Origin: Alphaproteobacteria bacterium
Lineage (GTDB): Bacteria; Pseudomonadota; Alphaproteobacteria; Rhizobiales; Xanthobacteraceae
Assembly (NCBI GenBank): GCA_005884765.1
Contig: VAZV01000235.1
Location: 18,719-55,419 of the forward strand
Direction of reading: 5' to 3'
DNA: 36,701 nt
Positions 23,538-32,236 of the stretch are shown here, in pieces. Made by a program: the position numbers and the translations under genes. Numbering within the stretch: the stretch's first letter is position 1; every line of letters starts with the position of its first letter. Below the pieces are notes generated by a model. The model had not been told where the DNA came from, made no database searches, and saw only the letters and a list, made by a program, of their open reading frames with translations.

Positions 23538-24509
23538 ATGAGCGACAAGCTGCTGACGCCGATCGAGATCGGCCTGACCGCCGCCATCGTCGCGATCGAG
23601 GACAACGAGCCGCTGATCCTCACGGCCTCAGGCGGCGAGGGCGACAAGCTCGCAGGCCTCCCGTTCGGTCCGTTCGATGCGGTCTCGCACCGCACCTTCG
23701 AGATCGGCCTGCGCGCGTGGGTCGAAGAACAGGCGGGTCTGCGGCTTGGCTATGTTGAGCAGCTCTATACGTTCGGCGACCGCGGCCGGCACACGCAAGC
23801 CGGCGATACCCATGTCGCATCGATCGGCTATCTCGCGCTGACGCGCCCCGCCGACAACACCACGCGCGCCCCCGGCGCCACGTTCGAGCCCTGGTATCGT
23901 TTCTTTCCCTGGGAAGACTGGCGCGAGGCAAAGCCCGCCATCATCGAGCGCGATATCTTTCCCGAACTGAGCCAATGGGCTGAGCAAGGCGAGGCGCCGG
24001 AAACCACGCGGGCGCTCGGTCGCAAGGATCGGGTGCGGCTTTATTTCGGCACCGAAGGCGCGCATTGGGACGAAGAGCGCGTGCTCGACCGCTATGAACT
24101 GCTTTACGAAGCAGGCCTGGTCGAAGAGGCACGGCGCGATGGCCGCCCGGCGGCACTGGCGCGCAAATCCACACCGGTCCTCGGGATGTCGATGCGCTTC
24201 GACCACCGGCGGATTCTCGCGACCGCGATGGGACGGTTGCGTGCGAAACTGAAATATCGCCCCGTCGTATTTGAACTTTTGCCGGGCGAATTCACACTTA
24301 CCGAATTGCAGCGGACCGTGGAGGCGATCTCGGGGCGGCACCTGCACAAGCAGAACTTCCGCCGCCTGGTAGAATCGGGCGCGCTGGTCGAACCGACCGG
24401 CGTAATGTCGACACAGACCGGAGGCCGGCCCGCCGCGCAGTTTCGTTTCCGCCGCGAGGTGCTGCAGGAGCGGCCGGCGCCAGGCCTGCGCGTTCGCGGG
24501 CGGCGCTAA
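23538..24509 (+). CDS. NrtR-like Nudix-winged-helix regulator (NAD regulator)
   Basis: A 323-residue protein combining an N-terminal degenerate Nudix domain with a C-terminal winged helix. The Nudix box reads SHRTFEIGLRAWVEEQAGL: the G-x5-E part is not recognisable, so it probably binds rather than cuts its ligand. The C-terminal segment YRPVVFELLPGEFTLTELQ, then HLHKQNFRRLVESGALV and GGRPAAQFRF, matches the HTH of NrtR regulators. Those sense ADP-ribose and control NAD synthesis genes. None of the usual nad targets lies in this window. It is longer than typical NrtR, mainly in the middle. Confidence 0.82.
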   Translation: MSDKLLTPIEIGLTAAIVAIEDNEPLILTASGGEGDKLAGLPFGPFDAVSHRTFEIGLRAWVEEQAGLRLGYVEQLYTFGDRGRHTQAGDTHVASIGYLALTRPADNTTRAPGATFEPWYRFFPWEDWREAKPAIIERDIFPELSQWAEQGEAPETTRALGRKDRVRLYFGTEGAHWDEERVLDRYELLYEAGLVEEARRDGRPAALARKSTPVLGMSMRFDHRRILATAMGRLRAKLKYRPVVFELLPGEFTLTELQRTVEAISGRHLHKQNFRRLVESGALVEPTGVMSTQTGGRPAAQFRFRREVLQERPAPGLRVRGRR

Positions 24510-24557
24510 GTATTGACATGGTGAGCCCCTAGCTTCGGGCCGACGCCTGGAGAATCT

Positions 24558-27242
24558 ATGTTCGACTCACCGCTCGACTTCTTCTCGCTGCTCATTGCGA
24601 TCATTGCATTAATTGTCGCGCGCAAGGCATTCAATCAGGTGGCCGGCTTGCGCGCCCGGCTGGATTCGATCGAGGCCGCGTCGGCCGCCACACCACCGAC
24701 GGCGCCGCCGCCGACACCTCTTCAAAAACTTGAACAAACGCTCGCAACGAGGTCGCCGGGCATCGCCGCCGAACAGTCCGCGACGTCGTCCGAATCGATC
24801 ACGCCCGGCGCGGACGGCACGACGGCGACGCCACCGCCGCTTCCGGCGCCTCCCCCTGCCGATCCCGGTTTCGAGGAGCGCATCGGCACCCGCTGGGTGG
24901 TCTGGATCGGCGGGCTGACGCTCGCGCTCGGCGGTTTCTTCCTGGTCCGCTATTCGATCGAAGCGGGCCTGCTCGGACCCGGCGTCCGCACCATCCTCGG
25001 CGGCCTGTTCGCGCTGGCGTTGCTCGCGAGCGGCGAGTGGACCCGGCGCACCGAAAACACATCCCACATCGAGGTGCTGCCAATCGCGAGCATCCCCGCC
25101 ATCCTCACCGCCGGCGGCACCGCTGTCGCGTTTGCAACCGTGTACGCCGCCTACGCGCTCTATGATTTTCTCGCGCCCGCGACCGCATTCGTCCTGCTCG
25201 GGCTGGTGGCGCTCGGCACACTTGCCGCCGCGCTATTGCATGGACCGGCGCTGGCCGGCCTCGGCATTGCGGCCGCATTCGCAACGCCCGTGCTGGTTTC
25301 TTCCGAGAAGCCGGACTTCTGGACGCTTTATCTATACCTCGCGATCGTCACCGCGGCGGCCTTTGGGCTGGCACGTATCCGGCTATGGCGCTGGCTTGCC
25401 GTCACCACTATCGTCTTCGCACTGCTCTGGACCGTGCCGTGCCTGCAATGCGGGCCGTCGATGGTCGCCCCGCACCTCTTCCATGTCATCGCGGGATTTG
25501 CGCTTGCGGCGCTCTTGGTGGTGTCCGGCTTCGCGTTCGGCCCATCCATGGGCGAGGAGCAAGTCGAACTGATTTCGTCCGGCTCGCTCGCCGCCTATCT
25601 GTTCGGCGCCACCATGATCGTGCTGTATAGCCACCACGCCGACAGCGCCATGATCGCGTTCGCGATCCTGGTGGCGGCTTCATTGTTCGTGGCCTGGCGG
25701 GCGCCGGCGGCTACAGGCGCGATCGGTGCGGCCTCGATATTTATCTTCGGGGTGTTCGCCGAATGGGTGGTCCGCGGCAATCCGGACATGCTGGTGCTGC
25801 CGGGCGGGCCTTTGCCGGGCATCGGGCCTACCGCCACCGAAGGCTCCGTTTCGCTGCATCTCTTCACCGCCGCGATCTTCGCCGCCGGATTTGGCGTCGC
25901 CGGCTTTTTGGCACAGGCACGCTTCCACGCCGCCAAGATTTCGGTGCGCTGGGCGGCGTCCGCTACCTTCACGCCGCTGGCGCTGTTGGTCGCGCTTTAC
26001 GCGCGGATCGCTCATCTCGACCGTTCGATCCCGTTCGCGATCCTGGCGGTGATCCTCGCGGCAGCCTATGGCGCCGCGACCGAGATGCTGACCCGGCGCG
26101 ACGAGCGGCCGGGCACGCCAATCGCGATCGCGCTATTTGCGACCGCCACGCTGGGCGCGCTGGCGCTGGCGCTGACTTTCGTGCTCGAAAAGGGCTGGCT
26201 CAGCATCGCGCTGGCGTTGATGTCGATGGGCACGGCGTGGATTTCGGTGCAGCGGCCGATCCCGTTCATGCGATCGCTCGCGGCCATCCTCGCCGGGATC
26301 GTGACACTGCGGATCGCCTACGAACCCCGCATCGCAGGCGAGGCCATCGGCACCACGGTGATCTTCAACTGGCTGTTGTGGGGATATGGCGTGCCGGCGT
26401 TGTCGTTCTGGGCCGGGAGCTATTTCCTGCGTCGCCGCGGCGACGATGCACCGCTGCGCGCCGTGGAATCGGCGGCAATCCTGTTCACGGTGCTGCTGGC
26501 ATTCTTGGAGATCCGCCATGCCGTCAACGGCGGCGACATCTATCGCAACAACACCGGCCTCACCGAGGTGGCGCTGGAAGTCTGTGTGGCGCTGGCGATG
26601 GCGATCGGCCTGGAACGCCTGAGGGTCCGCACGCTCAGCCTCGTTCACAATATCGGGGCGGTACTGCTTACGGCCTTTGCAGGGCTTGCCGCCATCTTCG
26701 GGCTGATGCTGCTGGAGACGCCGATCCTCTGGCCTATCGATGTGGGCGGCAGCGTCCTCAACGGGCTCCTGCTCGGCTATGCCCTGCCCGCGGTGCTGGC
26801 GCTGCTCTTGTCCTACGCGGTCGCGGGCCGGCGCCACGCGGCCTACGCCAACAGCATCGCCGCCGGCGCGCTCATCCTTGCGCTCGCCTATGTCTCGTTT
26901 GAAATCCGCCGGCTGTATCACGGTCCGGTCCTGGCGAGCGGACCGACCACCGGCGCCGAGCAGTACACTTACTCGATCGCATGGCTGGCGTTCGGCGTGG
27001 TCTTGCTCGGCATCGGCATCGCCTTCAACTCGGAGCGGGCGCGGCTGGCGTCGGCTGCCGTCATCGCGCTGACGATCGTGAAAGCGTTCCTGATCGACAT
27101 GTCGACGCTATCGGGGATCTACCGCGCGCTGTCGTTCATCTGCTTAGGCCTGGTGCTGGTGGCGATCGGCTGGCTCTATCAGCGCATCCTGTTCCGCCGT
27201 CAGGCGCCGCCGCCCGTGCCCGCCGCGCAGCCGGGAGCATAG
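24558..27242 (+). CDS. DUF2339 family polytopic membrane protein
   Basis: An 894-residue inner-membrane protein. A first membrane helix (FFSLLIAIIALIVA) is followed by a short coiled stretch and a Pro/Thr/Ala-rich linker up to about residue 105. RIGTRWVVWIGGLTLALGGFFLV marks the start of the DUF2339 core in its usual form. About 20 or more hydrophobic segments follow to the end, closing with a short basic and Pro-rich tail. The function is unknown; the family is widespread in proteobacteria. It stands alone, with 48 bp upstream and 256 bp of featureless sequence downstream. Confidence 0.9.
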   Translation: MFDSPLDFFSLLIAIIALIVARKAFNQVAGLRARLDSIEAASAATPPTAPPPTPLQKLEQTLATRSPGIAAEQSATSSESITPGADGTTATPPPLPAPPPADPGFEERIGTRWVVWIGGLTLALGGFFLVRYSIEAGLLGPGVRTILGGLFALALLASGEWTRRTENTSHIEVLPIASIPAILTAGGTAVAFATVYAAYALYDFLAPATAFVLLGLVALGTLAAALLHGPALAGLGIAAAFATPVLVSSEKPDFWTLYLYLAIVTAAAFGLARIRLWRWLAVTTIVFALLWTVPCLQCGPSMVAPHLFHVIAGFALAALLVVSGFAFGPSMGEEQVELISSGSLAAYLFGATMIVLYSHHADSAMIAFAILVAASLFVAWRAPAATGAIGAASIFIFGVFAEWVVRGNPDMLVLPGGPLPGIGPTATEGSVSLHLFTAAIFAAGFGVAGFLAQARFHAAKISVRWAASATFTPLALLVALYARIAHLDRSIPFAILAVILAAAYGAATEMLTRRDERPGTPIAIALFATATLGALALALTFVLEKGWLSIALALMSMGTAWISVQRPIPFMRSLAAILAGIVTLRIAYEPRIAGEAIGTTVIFNWLLWGYGVPALSFWAGSYFLRRRGDDAPLRAVESAAILFTVLLAFLEIRHAVNGGDIYRNNTGLTEVALEVCVALAMAIGLERLRVRTLSLVHNIGAVLLTAFAGLAAIFGLMLLETPILWPIDVGGSVLNGLLLGYALPAVLALLLSYAVAGRRHAAYANSIAAGALILALAYVSFEIRRLYHGPVLASGPTTGAEQYTYSIAWLAFGVVLLGIGIAFNSERARLASAAVIALTIVKAFLIDMSTLSGIYRALSFICLGLVLVAIGWLYQRILFRRQAPPPVPAAQPGA

Positions 27243-27498
27243 ACGCATTGTCTTTCTGATTTCGGACCGCAAAGCCGATCCGCCTCGGGCTCTACGCAAC
27301 GCGGGCCGGCGTGAATACCGTTGTGGAACCACCGGCTTAGCACTGGATAGGCGCAGACATTTTCTGAACACAGTTTGAAATTCAAAACGGACGTTGCCGC
27401 GATGATAACCTTCCCGAGCCATCGTTCTATTTATCTGAATTCGACCGCACCTGCGGCGGTTGGCGCCTGAAATATCGCGCATGCACGGAGACATCACC

Positions 27499-28023
27499 AT
27501 GAGGACGCTTGCTCGGATAACGTGCGTGGCTATCACCTGCGGATTTCTTGGCGTCAGTGCTGCGCCGGCCCAGCAGGCTGCAATGGGGTGCTCTTCGGAG
27601 CATCCGCCGAACGCGGCGCAAACCGTGCGCTGCCGCGACAGCGTAACCATCGTTGCCGAGGACGGTGCCACGTTCACCCTGAAAGATCGCGACAACAACG
27701 GCAAAGTCGACGCCGTCGATCTGCAAAGCAAGGCCTTGCTGCTCGACGCTCCCAAGCAGCAGGGCAAAAATCGCTTTGAGGTCACAACGCCGCAAGCCAT
27801 TGCGGCCGTGCGCGGCACGAAATGGGCGGTAGATGTCCAGGAAACAAGGACGTCCGTTCTGGTCTTGCGTGGCCAGGTGGCGGTGCGGCGACCGGCCGGC
27901 GCCGGCCCGGTCGTTCTTGGGCCGGGCCAGGGCGTCGACGTCGATCAGGGGACTGCTCCCCTCGTCGTCAAGCGCTGGCAGCCGGCACGCGTCGCTGCAT
28001 TGCTGGCACGTCTTGGGCAATGA
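27499..28023 (+). CDS. Secreted FecR-like protein with EF-hand-like loop
   Basis: A 174-residue protein with a signal peptide (RITCVAITCGFLGVSAAPAQQ region). The mature part shows the FecR core, with TPQAIAAVRGTKWAVDV (about 98-113), VLVLRGQVAVRR and VVLGPGQGVDV. Before it, residues 63-74 read DRDNNGKVDAVD and satisfy the calcium-loop pattern D-x-D-x-N-G-x-V-D-x-x-D. The ATG at 27499 has GGAG upstream; ATGs at 27460 and 27481 would give poorer signal peptides. It lies 32 bp before a CHASE2-cyclase gene and is probably co-transcribed with it. A periplasmic partner for the CHASE2 sensor is a reasonable guess, not shown. Confidence 0.82.
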   Translation: MRTLARITCVAITCGFLGVSAAPAQQAAMGCSSEHPPNAAQTVRCRDSVTIVAEDGATFTLKDRDNNGKVDAVDLQSKALLLDAPKQQGKNRFEVTTPQAIAAVRGTKWAVDVQETRTSVLVLRGQVAVRRPAGAGPVVLGPGQGVDVDQGTAPLVVKRWQPARVAALLARLGQ

Positions 28024-28049
28024 TCTTGGGCAATGATCTTGAGCAATGA
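28011..28049. repeat. 13-bp tandem repeat, three copies, at a gene end
   Basis: TCTTGGGCAATGA is repeated at 28011, 28024 and 28037 (third copy TCTTGAGCAATGA). The first copy encodes the last residues and stop of the FecR-like gene; the other two fill the gap to the GTG of the cyclase at 28056. It looks like slipped-strand duplication, and the copy number would set the spacing between the two genes. Confidence 0.85.
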
Positions 28050-28055
28050 TCCTCA

Positions 28056-29945
28056 GTGAGCGCGCGGACCTTCCAGACGCTGGTTGCGCTCGTCCTGTCG
28101 ACGCTCTGGGCATTGGCTTTGGGCTTTGCTCACTGGCGCGGCGACGTTCAATTTCTTGATCGTCCCGAGGGTGCGTTGACGGATTTGCGCTCGAGCGTGC
28201 GCGGGGAAAGAGCCGCGCCGGACCTCGTTACAATCGTGGCGATTGACGATCACACCATAGCGGAAAGAGCCGGCTACCCACTACCGCGCGCCGATCTCGC
28301 CGCAATCGTCGACACGGTTGCACGGTTCGGACCCCGCGCCATCGCAATCGATCTGCTGCTGATCGACCGCGGCAGCGACGATGGCGACGCCATCTTGGCG
28401 CAGGCATTCGACAAACGCCCGACCGCAATCGCCGCGGCCGCGGTGTTCGCCGAAGCAAAGCAATTGATCGCCGCGCAAGAAAGCGACCCCCTCGCCGGCC
28501 TGCCACGGGCCGAGAAATTCCTGCTTCCCTTGAAGTTATTCGCCGACCATGCCGCGGTTGGCGTCGTCAATCTGACCACGGACAAATCCGGAACCCCGCG
28601 CGGCGTTCCAATGCTGTTTCGATCCGACGACAAGATCGAATTGTCATTCCCGCTGCGCGTCGTCGCACTGGCGACCGATACCGAGCCAACCATCGAAGCT
28701 GACAGCCTAACGCTGGCGATGCGACATATCCCGCTGGACGTCGGCCATGTTCTGCCGCTGGCATTCTATGGCCGCCATGGCACAATTCGGACCATCAGCG
28801 CGGCTTCCATATTGAAGGGCGAAGTCGCAAGCGAGGCCTTTCGCGACCGGATTGTCGTGATCGGAGCGACAGTCACAGGCGGTGGCGACCTTTTTCCCAC
28901 GTCGTTCGATCCGGTGATGCCGGGGGTCGAGATCGTTGGCACGGCGATTACGCATTTGATGGCCGGCGACGGGATGTTGCGCAACCGATCCACGCGCGCA
29001 GCCGACGCAATACTTGCGATCGCGTTGACGCTGTTGCTCGTGGGGTTGCTCGCATGGCGGCGCAGCGCCATCGGTCTTTTCTCGATCGTCGCCGTGCTTG
29101 TTATCTGGGCGGCAGCGAATTTAGCGGCATTCTCAAACGGCATCTGGCTGAGCGCCGCGCTTCCGATCGCAGCCGCCGCTCCGCCGATGATCCTGTTCGG
29201 GGCCGGCCAGCTTTGGCTGAACCGGCGGCAGGCACAGTATTTCGCCAGGAAGAGCGATTTGCTGCAGCAATTTCAAGCGCCGGCGCTTCGCCAATGGTTG
29301 ACCAAGAATCCGGATTTTCTGCTCAAGCCGGTCCATCAGGATGCGGCGATCATCTTCATCGATCTATCCGGGTTCACTTCGCTTAGCGAAACCCTTGGGA
29401 TGGATGCGGTACTGGATGTCCTGAAGGACTTCCATACCCTGGTTGACCGGGAGGTCGTGGCCCGAGGCGGGGTCATCACCAGCTTTTTGGGCGACGGCGC
29501 CATGATTCTGTTCGGCCTGCCGAAGAGCACCGTCGACGACGCCCGCAATGCTGCGCTTTGTTGCGTCGATCTCTGCAACCGCGTCGAGCGATGGATCGAA
29601 TCCCTGCCGCCATCGATCGCATCGCAAATCGGCTTCAAGGTGGGCGCTCACTTCGGTGCCATCATTGCGTCCCGTCTCGGCGGCGGCAGCTATCAACACA
29701 TCACCGCGACGGGGGACAGTGTCAACGTGGCGAGCCGCCTGATGGAAATCGCGGCGAAGCAAAGTGCGGCGCTGGCCCTCAGCGATGATCTGCTTCGTCA
29801 AGCCGGCCCGGAATGCGCGCTGCTCCAGGTCGGAGTTCTAACTGGACCCCGGGAAACGCTGATCCGGGGACGCTCGCGCGCGCTTTCAGTCTGGCTCTGG
29901 CGGAACGATTCAAGCGGCTTCGATGAATCGGGCCTGATGCGCTAG
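28056..29945 (+). CDS. CHASE2 domain class III adenylate/guanylate cyclase
   Basis: A 629-residue receptor cyclase. A membrane helix near residue 8-24 is followed by a periplasmic CHASE2 domain (FLDRPEGALTDLRSSVRGE, VAIDDHTIAERAGYPLPR, AIAIDLLLIDRG, DRIVVIGATVTGGGDLFPTSF), then about three membrane helices around 308-385. The cytoplasmic cyclase domain begins near 430. Metal-binding Asp residues are D436 (IFIDLSGFTSLSE) and D480 (LGDGAMILFG), and the transition-state segment is TGDSVNVASRLME. The usual adenine-specifying Lys four residues before D480 is Ser476, so nucleotide specificity is uncertain. The start is a GTG. It is preceded by the FecR-like gene. Confidence 0.92.
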   Translation: MSARTFQTLVALVLSTLWALALGFAHWRGDVQFLDRPEGALTDLRSSVRGERAAPDLVTIVAIDDHTIAERAGYPLPRADLAAIVDTVARFGPRAIAIDLLLIDRGSDDGDAILAQAFDKRPTAIAAAAVFAEAKQLIAAQESDPLAGLPRAEKFLLPLKLFADHAAVGVVNLTTDKSGTPRGVPMLFRSDDKIELSFPLRVVALATDTEPTIEADSLTLAMRHIPLDVGHVLPLAFYGRHGTIRTISAASILKGEVASEAFRDRIVVIGATVTGGGDLFPTSFDPVMPGVEIVGTAITHLMAGDGMLRNRSTRAADAILAIALTLLLVGLLAWRRSAIGLFSIVAVLVIWAAANLAAFSNGIWLSAALPIAAAAPPMILFGAGQLWLNRRQAQYFARKSDLLQQFQAPALRQWLTKNPDFLLKPVHQDAAIIFIDLSGFTSLSETLGMDAVLDVLKDFHTLVDREVVARGGVITSFLGDGAMILFGLPKSTVDDARNAALCCVDLCNRVERWIESLPPSIASQIGFKVGAHFGAIIASRLGGGSYQHITATGDSVNVASRLMEIAAKQSAALALSDDLLRQAGPECALLQVGVLTGPRETLIRGRSRALSVWLWRNDSSGFDESGLMR

Positions 29946-30049
29946 ATAGGTGCAGCGGCGAGACCGTGCAGTTTCGATTCCGACAAGGCTCTGGACGCGG
30001 CGAGCGACGTGTCCAAGGCACATCGCTCGACGACCTGATGCAACAGCGA

Positions 30050-32053
30050 TCAGGCTGCCCTCACCGAATTGAGGAACTTACCTACCTCGAGCTTGAGGCG
30101 GTTGCTATCGGACGACAGCGACTGAGCAGCCGAGAGCACCTGCGAGGAGGCCGATCCGGTCTCGCCGGCGCCGCGCTGCACGTCGGTGATATTGGATGTG
30201 ACCTGCTGCGTGCCCTGCGCGGCCTGCTGCACGTTGCGGGAGATCTCCTGGGTCGCCGCGCCCTGCTCTTCCACCGCTGCAGCGACAGTAGCCGAGATTT
30301 CCGACAGCTTCTCGATGGTGCCGCTGATTTCCCTGATCGCATTCACCGAGTCCTGCGTTGCCGCCTGGATGCCGGTGATCTGTTGACCGATCTCGCCGGT
30401 CGCCTTCGCAGTCTGCTCGGCCAGCGCCTTTACTTCAGATGCCACGACCGCGAAGCCACGGCCGGCCTCGCCGGCACGGGCGGCCTCTATGGTGGCATTG
30501 AGCGCCAGCAGATTGGTCTGGCCGGCGATGGTGTTGATCAGTTCGACCACATCGCCGATCCGGCTTGCCGCCTTGGACAGTTCGCTGACGCGATCGGTGG
30601 TGGTGCGTGCCTGGCCGACGGCATCGCTCGCCATCCGCGCCGAATCCTGAACCTGACGGCTGATCTCGTTGACCGAAGACGACAGTTCTTCGGTGGCTGA
30701 AGCCACCGACTGCACATTGGTGGAGGCCTCCTCGGACGCGGCCGCTACCATGCCGGTGAGTTCTTGCGCGCGTTCGGCGGTCGCGGTGAGTGTGGTGGCC
30801 GAGGCTTCGAGTTCGGTCGAGGCCGAGGACACCGTCTCGACGATCTCGCCGACGGCGGCCTCGAAGCTGTCGGCGAGCTTGATCATTGCCGCCTTGCGCT
30901 CTTTCGCGGCAATCTGATCCTGCTTGCTCTTGGCCTCGGCTTCCGCGCGGGCCTTTTCCTCGGCCTTGACCTTGAAGGTCTCGACTGCCTGCGCCATGTC
31001 GCCGACCTCGTCCTTGCGCTCGAGCCCGGGAAGCACCACGCCGAAATTGCCGCCGGCGAGTTCCTTCATGCCCGAGGTTAATCCGGACAGCGGCCCGATG
31101 ATGCCACGCGCGATCAGGAAAGCGATCAACAGGCCGAGCAGGGTCGCGCCGCCGGCCACGACTTCCTGCATGATGACCGTGCTGCTGATGATCTCTTCGG
31201 TCGCCGCGGTCGTCTTCTGGAAGGCCTGTCCGATCGATTCCTGGATCGTGTCGATTTTCCCGACCGCGTTGACGGTCAGGGGGGTAATGGCCTTGTAGTA
31301 AAGCTCATCGCCGAGCAGGAGGTTAGTGGACGCCTTGTCGAACGCGTCGGAATATTTGGCGACGCCTGCTTTGACCGGCCCAAGCAGCGCGGCTAGATTT
31401 TGCGGCAACTCGGACTTTTCCAGCTCTGCGATCTGCTGCTGAGCTTTTCCGATATTGGCCTTGAAGGTGGCGATACCCTTTTGGTCGCGCGTCGCCAACA
31501 TCCGCCAATTGGCAACCCGGACCAGAAGGACTTTGGCCTCGAGCGCGGCAGCTCTCTCGGCGAAATTGGTTTTGTCCGCGGCATCGACGAATTTCTGGAC
31601 GTCGGCCGCCATCTGGTCGCCGTCGGTAAACAACAGGTCCCGGCCCGCGATCATCTGCTTGACGGCCTCTCCGAGCGCCGTGCGCTTGACCTTCAAATCT
31701 TCGACGTCTTTGGCGATCTCCTTGTAGGCGGCACGGCGCTCATCGGATCTCGTCGCTTTGATAGTAACTTCTACAAGGTCGCTCGCCTTTGCGAGCCGCT
31801 TCTCGGCCTCCACGAAAGACGCCTCATCGTGATCGAACGCGTAGCGCAGGATGGCGCGGCGGATCGCCTGCAGCTCCGTCGCGATTCCACCGGCCCGGAT
31901 CGCATTGCCGGACTGCACGGTCATCGCTGCGACTTGTGTGCGAATCTCTCCCAACTGCCACACCGCGAAGCCGGCCAGTGCCACGCAAAACAACAGCAGC
32001 GCACCAAAGCCGCCATAGAGCCGGCCGCGAATTCGGAGATTGAGAAACGACAT
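30050..32053 (-). CDS. Methyl-accepting chemotaxis protein
   Basis: A 667-residue chemoreceptor. A first membrane helix (about 11-32) leads to a long helical periplasmic sensor of about 260 residues, of bimodular helical type. A second membrane helix lies near 297-318, followed by a HAMP domain with SGLTSGMKELAGGNF and KDEVGDMAQAVETF. The signalling hairpin is in the conserved block ETAKATGEIGQQITGIQ-like AEQTAKATGEIGQQITGIQ and INTIAGQTNLLALNATIEAA with AGEAGRGFAVVASEVK. There is no C-terminal pentapeptide; it ends VGKFLNSVRAA. It signals to CheA/CheW. AGGAA precedes the ATG. No che genes are nearby. The ligand is unknown. Confidence 0.94.
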   Translation of the reverse strand: MSFLNLRIRGRLYGGFGALLLFCVALAGFAVWQLGEIRTQVAAMTVQSGNAIRAGGIATELQAIRRAILRYAFDHDEASFVEAEKRLAKASDLVEVTIKATRSDERRAAYKEIAKDVEDLKVKRTALGEAVKQMIAGRDLLFTDGDQMAADVQKFVDAADKTNFAERAAALEAKVLLVRVANWRMLATRDQKGIATFKANIGKAQQQIAELEKSELPQNLAALLGPVKAGVAKYSDAFDKASTNLLLGDELYYKAITPLTVNAVGKIDTIQESIGQAFQKTTAATEEIISSTVIMQEVVAGGATLLGLLIAFLIARGIIGPLSGLTSGMKELAGGNFGVVLPGLERKDEVGDMAQAVETFKVKAEEKARAEAEAKSKQDQIAAKERKAAMIKLADSFEAAVGEIVETVSSASTELEASATTLTATAERAQELTGMVAAASEEASTNVQSVASATEELSSSVNEISRQVQDSARMASDAVGQARTTTDRVSELSKAASRIGDVVELINTIAGQTNLLALNATIEAARAGEAGRGFAVVASEVKALAEQTAKATGEIGQQITGIQAATQDSVNAIREISGTIEKLSEISATVAAAVEEQGAATQEISRNVQQAAQGTQQVTSNITDVQRGAGETGSASSQVLSAAQSLSSDSNRLKLEVGKFLNSVRAA

Positions 32054-32236
32054 GAGGGAGTTCCTGCAATGATTGCGGTTGAGAGAAAAGGAGATGAAAC
32101 GAGCCGCGGTTCACTTGCGACCCAAAGAGCGCAGCTCAATCAATGACTTCGAAACTACAAATTAAGGTTAAATATCATGCACCGTAGGATTACGGAAAAC
32201 CGCGCGATCTTGCGGGGCGCAGCGCCTTGGGCATTG

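Noticed and set aside
27243..27498. Possible RNA or terminator between the DUF2339 and FecR-like genes
   Set aside because: Only short weak stems, no T-run and no recognisable RNA; nothing to support.
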